Counted from the first letter of the stretch, positions 48,573-61,500 are shown. The stretch: 64,000 nucleotides of DNA from Flammula alnicola (GCA_015499995.1 JADNRV010000216.1:16738-80737); one strand, 5' to 3'. Program-made: numbers and translations. Notes: generated by a model not told the origin, from the letters alone.

Positions 48573-50763
48573 ATGCTCGCCTGTACCATCGAGTTCATAG
48601 CGCATTCGTAAGTGCCTTTGTCGGTTCTTCTCCGCCTGCTTGTCGCTGATAATATCATATCTAGAGCATCACATTACGGTCAGCAACTGTTCTCATGCAC
48701 GTAAGTAAGCCTTGCTGCTCACCTTAGCGGAGACTGTCGATTCACCCTATACCACCCGTCAGCGCGCCATTGCATAGCAAAGGTACGACCAAGGCTCGTA
48801 CTCATCGCCTCGGTACCTGCTGACCCCCCGTTTAACCCCAGATTCTCGCCATGCAACCGTATCTCTCGGTACGCGTTACACGTTCTCCTCTCCTCCTCGC
48901 CCTCGGAGATCTTGCCCCGTGTGTTGTCGTCGACCATAGGATACGTTTCTCGCATAGACGGACGACGAAGGACGAGAATTGGCGCGCATAAGGTTCATAA
49001 ACGTCCTCGGAGACGGCGTCAAGAAACATCGAAGCCCGACGACGTGGGTCCGCACACCATCACACCCACTGGCACCAGCGCGTTCGTATGCCCAGCCAGC
49101 GACGCGCACATCCATACCGCCCACCTCCGATCGACTGCAGGGCGGAATTCGCCACCACACGCGCAGCGCATGTCGGCCAACGTACGTCGTCGTCGTCGTC
49201 GTCTCTCCTCGCCTCCTCGCACGCTGACGACCCCAACCCCAACTCTCGCCCATCTCCGCCAGCGACACTGTATCAATATCCGACTGGCCGCTGACCACCG
49301 CCGTCCAGGCTGCATCGCGTGCCCATATCTCGTACGTGTACGTATCCGCTACTGCCTTGCTGTGATTCCTCTCGTTCTAACACCGTCATGGTATTGTCTT
49401 TGCAGCTCCTAACTCCCATTACTGAGCGCCGACGGCTGACAACCGAACAGTCGAGGACGATGGCGTGGCGATTGAAGGAGGGGCACGAAAGCGTGTGGGA
49501 TGGCTGTACATGGCCATAAACGTCGACAGCAGGGAAGGACTGTGCCTCCTGCGACGAAACACACGGTAAGCACTATCCCTGGGACCCGGATGTTGAATTA
49601 ACACGTACTTATTGCATTCGTTTTTAAGGTGCTTCTCGATCCGCTCCTTTCCGCATCACCGAGCATTCCTTGCCCTCTAACCTCGCGAGCACCACGAAAA
49701 ACCAACGAACGAGACACAACGACACGACACCGGCTCAGATTCGTGAGCGATGCTCCGGGGTACAGCGGAGGGGTAACGACGGCCTTGTTAAATCCAACAG
49801 GTATGTCCGTTTCCATTCTTCCAGCTTGATGCCAATGTGTTCCTGCTACACGTAGAATAAAGGGCTGGGTGCGAGAACCACAAGGTAAGCAAAGACATTC
49901 TTTACCGAGAACGTATGGTCAAACTTACGCGCTGTTTGTTTCAACACCTCGTCTACTCCACTCATTCGCCATCACGCTACTACGCCCATTCGCCGCCGCC
50001 GCCACGTCCGTCAGGCCATTTGTGTCGTTTCTCGTGCATGTCGCCGTCGCCGACTTGATGGCGCCCGAGGATACGAGCAATGCACAAGCTGTACGCAAGA
50101 ACATTGGTGAGTGAGTCCAGGCGCTCTACCTCATGATACGAGCCCGGAACTTACATGTTTCGTTCTGCCTTCTTGATGCCCAATCTGCCCCGCCGTTGCC
50201 GACAACTTCTCGCGTCGTGTATGCTCTGTCTCCGATCTCCAACGTCGGCCATGATTGCGTGTTGCCACCGTCGCGAAGATCGGTTCGCAGAAGCCTAGAT
50301 GGGCCGGTGCGTAGTCGTCTCGCTGCTCGATCGGTGCTGACGCTGATCTTGCTCTCGTTGGTGCATCCCAGCTTCGCTGCTGCGCTCCGCCTCCGCCGTA
50401 GCCTCGCTGTGGTGTGAAACGATACCGGTAAGTCGTTATTCGAGAGCATTCATGGCTGACTTTGGCTTTGTCCAGCGACTTCGCGGCAAGAGAGAGGGAT
50501 GGGGGTGAGATACATAGGAGTTTAGGGTGGAAATGAGGAACGGGTGGGTGGTCTGTACACGATGAGCACAAGGTAAGTCAGATGTGAGGAAGCGGAGGTG
50601 TTGTGCTACTGACCTTGGGCATTCGCCAGCCGTATCGACGCCGTCAAGCACCAGAGAGCTCGCAAGCGCTCAGGCCGTAGAAGAGGGCGTAACGCGGGCA
50701 TCCTCACTGAGGAGCGAAGGAGCGCGGAGGAAAGGAGCCAAGGTTGACGAAGAGTGGGTATAG
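48573..50763 (+). CDS. Spacer gene candidate, copy in S3
   Basis: Same candidate as in S1 and S2. The first three exons are open and in phase. A longer open stretch in this copy, 48912-49412, runs through an Arg/Pro/Ser-rich region before the conserved pieces. It lacks the C that opens the DDGVAIEGG frame in S2. The end, GARRKGAKVDEEWV plus stop, is at 50763. Confidence 0.4.
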
Positions 50764-50859
50764 TCGCCAGCCGTTGCAACCCTTTCGATTGGCGTTGATG
50801 GACGGATGTTGGTTGGGCATCGGTATGCACTCGATTCTCCGCTTCGTCGTTGCTGACAA

Positions 50860-51494
50860 GATCCGAGGGCGACATCCATGAGTTGTTGTAAATGCTGTAG
50901 TAGTCGAAGGACCGGGGCGTGGTTCTTTTCGGTACGAGGAACATTGCGGGGCGGGCACAGAGGCAGGGTTTGTCGTGCATGTGTGGAGCTGGGAGAAGGA
51001 CTGCGGAAGGTGATGAACTTGGGGTTTGACGGCGGGGAGGACAAGGAGGCGGGCCCGGGATGGACTGTTTCTCTCGGGGTGGATATGTCGAAAGGCAATT
51101 GAAAGATGTCAGCGAGCTGGCTCGAGGAGTGGAGTGTCGACGTGTGCATGTGGTTGTGTCATTGGAAATAGACTTTCGAGACGATAGTGGTCATCCGACG
51201 CTGTCTAACGGTGATTGCTGAATACGAGGGGTGAGCATGAAATAAGCGGCGGTGTATAGTGGCCACAGGAGTACGCCGACATGTATGGGGGTGTGGAGTG
51301 GCTGTATGTTGCCAAGTCCGGTGACCGGAAGCAGGTTGGGTGTTGATACAGGGGAAGAATGGACCATGGAGATGTTGCAGAGTTGGCCATTGTAATCGGA
51401 GAGAAAGAGGCCGATCGTTGTTGACGGAAACAGAACCAAACTTTGTGGTTGGCCGGATCTCTCTCTGCGGATTATTACTGGCCCCCATGCAACC
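50860..51494 (+). promoter_or_regulatory. Promoter/leader of the intact PAK-like gene (P4)
   Basis: Nearly identical to the upstream regions of P2 and P3 and related to that of P1. It starts where spacer S3 ends and runs to the ATG at 51495. P2, P3 and P4 should therefore share transcriptional control unless chromatin state differs. No TATA box was seen. Confidence 0.6.
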
Positions 51495-54400
51495 ATGGAA
51501 AACAACCGCTTCAACCCTTTCAAGTTTGCAAACAGCTCCAAGCCACCTCCACTGCCGCCAAAGGACTACATCTACCAGCGCACTGCAAACCCATCCCAAC
51601 CGTCGCTCTTTGCCGCCGACAGCACTGCACCCTCCTCGCCCCTCTCGCCCAGCATCCAGTACGCCATCCGCCGTGCCAACTCGCCGTCGCCGTCGCCTCT
51701 CTTTTCCTTTGAGACCAGCAACACCACCACCACCAGTATGACCAATAACAACTCTACGCCCTCACTCGTCCTCTCGCCACCTCCCTCAAACACCGACCCC
51801 CCCTCCGTCACAAGTAACAACAGGCAAACGACCATGTCCGTCGCGTCAAAGAAAGACAAGGCACTGGCGTTTCTCAAGTTTTCGAAGCGCAGCCCGCGCT
51901 CGCCGCCCCCGGGTACGAGCAGCAGTGCCCCTTCAACAAGCTCTTCTGGCTCTGTGATCGTCATTAGCAACAGCATCAGTGCGAGTAGCAACGGCTCGGA
52001 CGAGGGCGACCTGCCTCCGCCCCCGCAGGAGGATGAGGGCATCTCCCTCCCGTGGAACTTTCAGGTGTGTCTTGTTCCCTCGATGGTTCGTCAACAGCTA
52101 ACGAATTGGCTGTGTAGCATAATATTCACGTGGATGAAGGGTATGTCCTCCATCACTGCTGCTTCTTCATTCCTACAAACCACCCCTACTAACCCCTCCA
52201 CCCGTAGATACGTCGGCATTCCACCCTCATGGTCCACCTCGCTCGCCTCGGCAGGCTTCACGGAAGAAGAGATCGCGGCCATCCAGGCGCGCCGTGCAGC
52301 AGGCGTCCGCTCCCCGCCCGACCTCCGCTATCTGTACAACGAGCGTCCACGCAGTCCTGCGCTGGCTGGGTTTCCTGGGTACGTATCTACTTCAATGCCA
52401 TCTACGGCACTAATAACCCTACTAGTAGCAACACGAACGGAACCACTGCTGGAGTACCGGTGCTGACGCACCCGACGCCACGGACGACCTCGCTGCACCG
52501 CATCGGTCCTTCCGCGCCATCGAACCTCAATCCGAACAACGCCAGCTCGGAGCCCGCATCGTCGCCTTTCCCAAGTGCAGCTACGAGTACGAGGCCTGCG
52601 CTGCCGAGCATCAACACGTCGTCGTCTTCTACAAATTCAACTACTCATGCAACTTCGAACACCAACGCGAGCACCTCAACCTCGAACGCGGCTGCGTCGT
52701 CCTCCTCAAGCACACCGCTAACAACGACAACGACGGGCAGGAAACCCCCACCCAAACGCAAGCCGCCCTCGTCGCCTTTGGACGCTGATCTCGAGGATGA
52801 GCTAGAGGCGCGGAGGAGGAAGGAGGTGGAAGGACAACGGCAAGGACAAGGACAGGAGCACAGGGCGAACCAGGCATCGCTGTCGACGGTGGGGTATAGC
52901 GAGGAGTATTCGGGGTATGATGCGAGCGAGTGAGTAGTTTTTTTTGGATGTGGATTTTTTTTCTGTGCTGGGTGTGGTGATTGATGTTTATCATCGTCAT
53001 CGTCCTACATATCTCTACTACGTTATTTTACGCGAAGAGGAATTACATTGCTAACCTTCCTCCGCCAGATCCAACCACGGCAACAGCAGCTACGACAACA
53101 CCATGACCTCGAATTCGTTCGCCGGGCTCAACAACTCGACCGCATATAAATACAATCCCGCCGACTCGTCGTCTTATGCCAGCAGTACTAGGACAGCAAC
53201 AGCGAACCCGGCGTACACTGTGCGCGGCGCGTATGTATCGGATGCAGACGACGATGACGACGATACGCCTCTAGCGAGGGTGCCGGTGCGATTGGGGTCG
53301 GAGTCGGGGGCGTCGGGTGCGAGTACGATTAGTGCGCGCGGGGTTGGACCGGCTGGAGGGCCGGGGGGTGGGATGCGGTTCAAGGTTGTTAATGCGGATG
53401 ACGATGGCGATGGGGCAGGAGTAGGAGTAGGAACAGGGGGTAGTGTGGAAGCAGGGGTGGATGTGGATGGGATGGATATGGGTTTGGAGGGCGAGGAAAG
53501 GGCGGCGAACGCGGCTGCGATTCCGACTGCCAGTGCGAGTGGGAAGGAGGTCAAGGAGAAGAAGTCGAGTATTTGGGGGACGAAGATCGCCAAGACCAAA
53601 TCGAAAGAGTCGTCGTCGACGTCCTCGCATGGGCATGGGTCGGATGCGCTATATGCATCTGCGTCTACGTCCGCGTCTGCATCGAGTTCCGCGTTAGCCT
53701 CGACCTCGTCCGCACCCGTGCCCGTGCCCGCGCTCCCAGCCAACGTCACATCCACGTGGAAAACCACTTCGAGCGGGTTCGCCACGGCCTCGTCGTCGAT
53801 CGCGCATGCGTCGTCGATCGTCGCTGCGGGGGTCGTGAGCAAGGGCAGCACGCTTGTTGGCGCGGTGAGGAGTTCGGCGGGAAGGGGCGTTATGAAGATG
53901 AAGCTGCGGGGGTCAGGCAAGGAGGGCGTTGGGGCTGGGATGAAGAAGCCGAAGGGGAAGAAGGGGTCGTTTCCGTCATTTAGGAGCAAGAAGGGTGCGG
54001 CGTCGGCGTCGGCATCAGGGGAAGGTGGGGATGAGGAGGAGGAAGCAGAGGATGAGGAGGATTCGGACGAGGAGTTCGCGTCGTTGCCTGCAGAGGGCGA
54101 GGAGCGGGGTGTGGCGCCTGTGTGGGAGCAGTATAGGCGGCCCAGGGCGGCGACGGATGCGAGTACGCGGAGTCATACTGGGGTTGGAGCTGGGGTGGGG
54201 TTAAGCAGGAGTGCGTCGGTTAGGAGTCGGGAAGGCGAGTTGAAGAGTCATGATACCAGTGCAACTGCCCCGCAAATGCAAGCACAAGGGTCTATGCCGA
54301 CGCCCCTGAGACGCCAGCCGTCCAACGCCGCGCAATCGGTGAAGAGCCAGGGCTCGCAGGGCTCGCTCAAGACAAAGATGCAGCAGAGCCAGAGCATGTC

Positions 54401-57400
54401 GAGCCTCGCGCAGAGTTTGAGGCAGAATGCGAGCGCGGGTAGTTTGCGGTCGCTTGGGAGGGGGCATAAGCACTCAGGCTCGATGACGTCGCTGGAGAGT
54501 ATTCCCGAGGCGTCGCCGGCGCCGCCGTTGCCTGTTGGTGCGGGTATGGGAGGGTCGTATAATTGGAGTCAGCCGCCTGCTGCGTCGTCTTCGTCTGGTG
54601 GTGGTGGTGGTGGTGGTGATGGTGCGGCGGATACCTCGTTTTCTAGTATGGATTCAACGACATCGACAACCAATGTGCCGACGAAGAAAACACCAGCGCT
54701 GCCGCCGAGGCTGTCGTTGCACCAGTATTCGGACAGCTCGGATTTGTCGTCGTGGTCTGAGGCGCTGCTTTCTGGGATATCGGGCGAGGGTAGGGGGTTA
54801 GGGTTTGGTCAGGATTTTGGGTTGAGCTTTGGTGATAGGGCGAAGGAGAAGGAGCCGATGAGCGCACCTGCGACTGCAACTGCGGGTTCGATGACCGCGA
54901 GGCCTTCTGCGTTCCAGTCCCAGTCACAAGCGCCATCACACGCTCAGGCTCAGCTGCAACAGCAACCAGCCAGATCGAACACGCCGCCGCAGCGCCCTGT
55001 GGCCACGATGCGCAAAGCCGGCCAACCGCTGCCCACGTCGAAGCCGCCGCCGTCCCGCCCCATCCCGCCAATTATCATCGCCAACCCCAACGCTGCCTCG
55101 TCTTCCTCCTCCTCGCTTCCGCTGGCTGCACCACATCCATTCGCGTACGCAGCCGTGGCAGCCAGGACTGCCGCCGCCTCTAGATCGCGCTCAAATTCGC
55201 GCTCGCAGACACCCGCCAGTAGTACGGGTTCCCACGCCCCATCGGGACGGGATGATTCGGGCCGGGACTCACCTGCGCCCATGACGGGTATGGCAGAGCC
55301 TGCGAGCACGGCGCGCTTCATGCCCGCTTCGCCTACGCCCATGGCACTGCCTCCAACCACGCCGCTCAGCGCGAATGTGAACAAGGCGCTGCCTGCGGTC
55401 AAAACATCCGCGGAGGCAGGCGAAGCGCACCCACCACCATCGGCTTACCCGTCGCGCACAGGAGCAGAAAACCTGCTGAGCCCACCGCCGACGGCGTGGT
55501 CGACTGCTGCAGAGGGTGTCGTATCGCCTGCGGGGTCGTCTGCGGGTCCGGACTCTGCGCAGCTGTGGAACGAGATTGAGCAGATGATGGATCCGGGCAT
55601 GATGAGTTCGATTCCTGGGCTGCATTTGTCTGTGGCGCTGCCTCCTGGCGCGCAGGGCGTGCTAAGGAGTGCTGGGGTGGGTGTTGGTCAGACACAAGCG
55701 CAGGCACAAGCTCAGGCTCAAGGACCTACTCCGCTGTCGCTGCCGCCTGTGGGGTTGGCTGCGGTTGCTAGTCCGAAGACTGTTGGCGATTTTGTTGGGG
55801 TTTCGCCTACGTATTCTGCGGCGGTGACGGAGACGTTCTCTGCGACATTGCCGTTTACGCCCGAGGAAGAAAGGATGGAGGCTCAGCGCAAGATTCGTGC
55901 CAGTGAGGGCGTTTTGGGTACGAAGGGTGCTGCGGATGAGAGAAGGGGTAGGCAGATGGAGGATGGCGTGCAGGAGGAGGAGGAGGGAGACGAGGATGAG
56001 GATGATGGCAGCGAGTATAGCGATGAGGAGCTGTATGAGGGGTATGATGGTATCGACGACCAGACACAGATACCCACGAAAGCGCTCAGGGTCCGAAGTC
56101 CGAGCCGCGAGCGGGATGATCCTGGCAGGCTTTTGAGCGTGTCGCACTCGCAAGAACGGGGTGGGTTGGAAGCAGGAGTCGAGCATGAACTTGTAGGCCG
56201 AGACCCGAACCGTGACTCGAGCCGGAGCAGTACCTCGACGCTGACAGTGGCCTTGGCTGCGACGACGATTGTGCGGAATGCGTCGGTGGCGAGGAGGGCA
56301 GGAGCCTATGTTATCGACAAGCGCAGGATGGATCGCTCAAGAGATTCGGAGAGGTCGGCGGTGTCACCCTCAAATACAACGAGCGGACTTGCCTCTGTAG
56401 CACAAACGCCGATTGAGGCGAAACATCCGCCCTCGCCATTGAGCTCGCACTTTGGTGGTAATGGAAGCGAAGAGTCTGGTGGTTCTGGTGGTTCGTTCTC
56501 GTCGAGCTCGCAGGAGCAAGAGCTCCAGCCTACACCAACGACAACAGATGGCGGCATTGCATCGCCGCTACTGTATTACCTCGATGGAACGCAAACACCG
56601 TCACCCACTCCGGATAAGATGGTATTTGATCAGAGATCTCGGATGCCGAATATCAATAGCCATAATAAGTTGCCTGCCACGGAAGAGGAGGAAGAATACG
56701 ATCCTCCGTTCGAAGGCTATCCCGACGAGGAGACTATGGAGGCTGAGGCTGCCGCGGCTGCAGCATCTACTACAAACCCAACAAGGCCAACAATCATTAT
56801 CAGCGACGAGCCGCTCTCAGGTGCTGCTATGCCGTTGGTAACGAGCAACACCACGCCCGGCTCGTCCACGCCTTTGTCTCCATTCCAGCGATACCGCGGT
56901 TGGCTCTCAGCTGTCGTCGCCCCTCTGGAAGAGTTTATCGACGAGTCGGTCGATCCACGCGACCATTACCTTGACTTGAAAGAGATCGCCGAGGGCGATT
57001 CCGGAAGCGTCTTCGCCTCTGTTCTCAACCCCGCTACGGCCCACAAGCTTCGATTGCCGCCCCTTATTAAGGCAAAAGACGCAGATGAGATCATGGCTGG
57101 CCGACCAGTGTTGGTGGCAATTAAGAGCGTGGCCATCGTTCCTTCCGGGTCTCCGAAGCTCGTGGATTTACAGAAAGAACTTACTCTGATGAGGGGGCTT
57201 GGTCATGATAATGTCCTCGGTATGGATGGAGTGTATGTCGACCTCGTCGAGGACTCACTATGGGTTCGGATGGAGCTTATGGAGAGGAGTTTGGCGGATA
57301 TTATTGGGTTGGTAGGAGATGGCCTGCAGCTGCAGGAGAGGACGATCGCGAGGTTCGCTAGTGACGTGAGTTTTTGCGCCTTTTCTCTATATCTGTACGA

Positions 57401-58176
57401 CCTTGGCTGACGTATTGTTACTCTTTTCTTATAGGTCCTACGTGCATTGGAATACCTCCAAAAGCACAATATTGCCCATCGCGATGTCCGCTCCGACAAC
57501 TTACTTCTCAACAAACACGGTGTGCTCAAACTCGGTATGTCTCGTCATTCTTCCTTTTTGTCTTGGATGTTAATTTCTTGCAAATAGCGGACTTTTCAAA
57601 CGCCGTTCAAGTGACGCGCGAGTCGCCCATGCGCTCGGATGTTGTTGGGGTTCCATTCTGGCAGGCAAGTATTTCTTCCTTCTCGACAATGGTAGGTATA
57701 CTTAACATTTATCCTTTCGCTATAACAGGCTCCAGAAGTGCGAAAGTGAGCCCATCACCCTTCTCAGCCTGAATGTATTCACTCATCTTTCTCTTCAGAC
57801 CTCCATATGATGCCCTCAAAGTCGATGTTTGGTCTCTCGGTGCAACTGTATGGGAGATGGCGCAGCAGGACCCGCCATTCGCCGACACGCAACAGTTCGC
57901 AGACCGCTGGCCGCCTTTACGCCAACCGGAGCTATTCTCGCCGGCATTCCATGACTTTTTGCGTAAATGTTCAGAGCCAGCCGCAGTCAGACCTAGTCCG
58001 AGTGATTTACTCAAAGTGAGTTTGAGCGATGATAATTGCTTCGAGGTGAATTCGATACTGAAGAGTGATGTTATTCGCAGAGCTCATTGATCGTACACAA
58101 GGCTTGCGGCCGACAGGTCGTCGTGCTCCTACTTTCCCAATGCATGGCTATCGAAAAGCTACTTCAGGAATCCTAG
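51495..58176 (+). CDS. Giant PAK-like (STE20-type) kinase with CRIB domain, 2,023 aa, 10 exons
   Basis: Exons: 51495-52064, 52118-52140, 52208-52378, 52426-52929, 53069-57365, 57435-57534, 57588-57664, 57729-57745, 57799-58015 and 58081-58176; 6,072 nt in phase. Residues 16-27 are Pro-rich (KPPPLPPKD), a possible SH3 site. The CRIB core ISLPWNFQHNIHVD (183-196) keeps ISxPxxFxHxxHV and should bind Cdc42/Rac-GTP. About 1,500 low-complexity Ser/Ala/Pro/Gly residues follow. The kinase domain spans about 1720-1990: Lys1775 in VAIK, HRDVRSDN at 1870-1877, DFS at 1890-1892 in place of DFG, APE at 1915-1917, then DVWSLGATVWEM. The Gly-loop reads AEGDSG, and the activation-segment Thr of PAKs is Asp (RSDVVGVPFW). 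Exon 2 (23 nt) and exon 8 (17 nt) are microexons; intron 7 is GC-AG. PAKs are usually 500-900 aa, so this one is unusually large. It is the only full copy in the array. Confidence 0.9.
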
Positions 58177-58510
58177 TTTCCTATCCTCGTTCTCTTCTCT
58201 TCTTTTTCTCTTGCTTTTTACATACAACACCACTAGTATATACCCCACCCTACGCGGGTATGTTGGTCATTGACTGTCCTTTTTATTACCCAGGTTTTCT
58301 CTATATCCTTTTTTTATCTATCTATCGTATCAGGTTCTTTGGATATATCCCCGTCATCTCAATCATCTCATCGGCTCTTGCTTTTCAATCTTATGACCTG
58401 TCATGACTTTCTTCGTTCTTGGTTTTTATGCTCTCAAGTCATACATAATACACCTATCTTCCCATCCATCATCCTAGGCTAGTAGGCGTACCGCAAAAGC
58501 AATCAATCCC
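58177..58510. other. Convergent intergenic region
   Basis: Lies between the stop codons of the kinase gene (+) and UTP10 (-). It is T/C-rich with no coding frame of note and should hold both 3' UTRs and polyadenylation signals. Confidence 0.5.
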
Positions 58511-61500
58511 TCATAATCCATCTATCTTGCCAGCCACACTCTCCACTGCATCCTTCAATTTAAAAGACTCTTTCACAACCAAGTCATTCTCATCCTCCCC
58601 ACATTCCGCGATAAACGTCGCTGTCTCAGCCACAAATCCTACAATGTCAATGTCAATATTTTTGGGCATCATAAAACGAGGACGAAGGAAAATAAAAATA
58701 TATTATGCATTTCAAGTACGTACCAATGAGTTTGCCACCGTTGACACGCCACAATGCTTCTGACGACGCCAGCGCGAAGATGCGGACGCGAGCGTCCTCT
58801 GAGCGCGTGTGCATGAGGATGTTCAAATTAATGGTCTTCAGGAGTGTGTCGTCTATCACGCTCTCGACAAGTGCTGCGAAGCAGTCTTGCAGTTGCGCTT
58901 TCCCGTCTGCAAAGTTTGCTTTGACACAGACTTCGATCTGCTCTGTCAAGGGAACGGAAATCTGTCGTAGCTTATCATCGCGCCAGAATCCTGCAGAGAT
59001 ACAATACATAGTATGAGTAACAGTTAGAAGATACCTTTCTATTGATGTTACTTACCACCATCGTCGAAATTGAGTGTTCGAGTAAGTATCTGAATAATGG
59101 ACGACCAGAGCTCGAAATTGTCAGACTTGAGTGTCGTGAAAGAGGCCAAGATATCACTGAATGGTTGCAATAGGAATGTCATGTATGGAACCATCAAGCC
59201 CTTAATAATAATAGGTGAGCGAAGATGATGTAGAAAAGTAATTGTGCTCAGTACCTTGAAGAAGTCAAGGAGACTGGTATAGAGGTGTCCAAATACAACC
59301 TTGCGAGCAGTGTCATCTATGACCGCCATGAGACGAATTCCGCAAAGACTAAAGTAAACATACTTGTATCTTCAACGAAAGCCCAGTCGTATAAACGACG
59401 GAGTAGAGGTTTGAAGGCAGCTTCATTAAGCTTGACTGTAAGCTCTTTGAAGGCCGAGATAACGCGAGATTGGGCCTATGACGAAAAGCTGTCAGCATCC
59501 TACCCAAATAGATTAAGTTCCGTCACTCTTTACCTCGTCATTGATTTTGACAATATCCAAGGCCTCGAGGAAGTTCTTGAACGAAATTCTTAAATATTCC
59601 AAGACTGTGGGACGATCGGCGTGCTGCAGAGCCCGTGAAAGAACTTCGAAATATGCCGAGATTTTGCCCTGATGGCATGCGATTTGAGTAAGGGCTCAGT
59701 GCAACGCAAACTATGTAAAACAGTTACCAAGTTCCTAGACGACTGCAGAGGCTGCCACATATCCAGCAAAGTTGGAAGAAGAACCTTCGCGGGTGTTCGT
59801 TTGGCAAGGGATTTTGCCAGGGATGATGACGCTGATTCCAGAAGCTTGGACGTCGAAGAAGATTCATCCATACACAAGAAGACAACTTGCGTCACTTCAC
59901 TGCTTCCCCAGAAAGTTGGTATTGTTAACAACAGCCCGTGCAAGATCGCAAAGGCGTCCTCAAACAAATCTACAAGGATAGTTATGAGACAAAAGAATGA
60001 CAGCCGTAAAAAGAGATTGACACACCCGTGTCATTACCACGAAGCACAGCGATACTCTGGGAGATGATTGTTCGGAAGAATGGAATGGTGCGAGGACCGA
60101 GTTTAACGCTAACACCAAAAATTAGCACATGGCTATGAAAGAAAGAAAGGAACAAGCTTACGACATAGAGGAAAGGGCACCTAGGGCCGCCCCTGCATAA
60201 AGCCTCTCTTTAGTGGCAGAGAGCACGAATGGAACAACGTCTGTCAGCGAGCCTTCTTCTCCTGGGCATATTGTCGTAGCAATGGATTTCAAAGCTTGGA
60301 AAGCGTATATGACGACTTGACCCTCTTTCTGGATGGTTAGCAAATTCTTGATCGCCGTCAAAATGTTGATTATAGAGCCAGTAATTCCTGGACGTGTCTT
60401 AGCCGATACATCAGGCAATCTCTTTGCAAGTAGCTCAAGTGCTCCTGCTTGGACCTAGGATACAGTTCAGGAGGCAGTTTAACATTTTGGAGATGGTAAT
60501 ATACCTTTGCATCGCCGGAATCGAGCATCGTCTGCACGGCTTCAACGAAGTTGACTACCGACATCGAGCGAAGAAGTTTGTTCATCGACGAGCGAGCAGC
60601 CTCGGATATCTCGTCGATTTTAGTCTCGTTGGAGGCGCCTTCTGGCAACGTAGCTAATGTAATAAGTCGGGCAATGACAGTACTAGTGGAGCTTTCGTGC
60701 GACGATGTGGAGGCCGATGCTTTGGGCTTGAACGCGTAACCAACGAAAATGATCAGCGCTTGAGCTCGTCGCCTCAGGAGAGAAGACGAAGGAGCAGAAT
60801 GGTCACCATCGCTGGGGAAAAATCGTTCAAAACACGAATAAGTACGAACAGTACGAGACAAGACATACGCATTTCCTTCTAAGAAGATTGGTTGGATCGA
60901 TTTGGGGTCTGTGATATATGTAACAATGCGTTGACTCTCGTTCAAGATTTCAATTGCAGTCTGTAACGCCCAAAACCAAAAGTCAGACCCATATAGAAAA
61001 AGTGAGAAAATGGCAACTGACGTGGACTTGGAGCTCATAACTGCTATGTTGGAACACTGATGTAGGGAGAGATAGCGAGTTTTGCACTTCTTCCGGTGAT
61101 TGTCGAACGATACGGTTAGCTGACTTTTCTAGTAAAAGCATGCAGACAGGTGCCGAGAAGTCGCGAGAACCGAGGACGTCGACCAAATGTGCAAAGAAAC
61201 TAAAGAAGATACGATGAACAAATTGTAACTGATAACGGTCCCAAATACTAACTTATTGCGCCTGTGGCGAGGAATGTGGTTGGCAGCATCGGTGAACACT
61301 CGAAGGAATTCTTTCGAGGCAACATAGAGATCGAGAGGTTGAGAATGATTTTCTTTCAAGGAGGATACCATTACTGGGACAATCCCATCAATGGTCTGCA
61401 GAACAAGTTAGACGGATGTGCAACACGAAATCTTAGCCCTTACCTGTTGAACAACCTTAAAACTATAGCTATCGTCGCGGTGGAAGACATTTGAGCCCAT

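Larger units (their letters stand above)
42844..50859. repeat. Spacer S3 of the array (8 kb)
   Basis: Third spacer copy, collinear with S1 and S2 and directly followed by the promoter of the intact kinase gene. It contains the 174-bp-period array at about 43824-44564 and the TATA box at 48435. It agrees with S1 at most positions where S2 has lost a base, and with S2 at a few where S1 differs, for example near 47513 (CCC against CCCC in S1). Confidence 0.9.
17785..53618 (+). repeat. Tandem array of 10.8-kb kinase-fragment/spacer units
   Basis: Order: P1 (17785-21299), S1 (21300-29325), P2 (29326-32081), S2 (32082-40092), P3 (40093-42843), S3 (42844-50859), then P4, which continues as the complete kinase gene. 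P segments are the promoter plus 5' coding part of the PAK-like gene. S segments are unrelated 8-kb spacers. P-to-S junctions fall at the same base in all three units, after a TCGTCGTCG tract. Distances between equivalent junction positions are 10,782, 10,762 and 10,775 bp. S1-S3 and P2-P4 are nearly identical, differing mainly by single-base homopolymer changes. P1 differs by several percent upstream of 20945. Confidence 0.95.

Noticed and set aside
53174..53989. 271-residue antisense frame in kinase exon 5
   Set aside because: It mirrors the repetitive Ser/Ala/Gly/Asp codons of exon 5 on the other strand; no conserved features.
55397..56186. Overlapping alternative frames within kinase exon 5
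   Set aside because: GC-rich low-complexity DNA leaves several frames open; only the frame leading into the kinase domain is consistent across exons.
57665..57670. GT donor at AAGTATTT instead of the GC donor in kinase intron 7
   Set aside because: Using it adds bases that break the conserved WQ-APEVRK join and the downstream frame; the GC donor gives an exact join.
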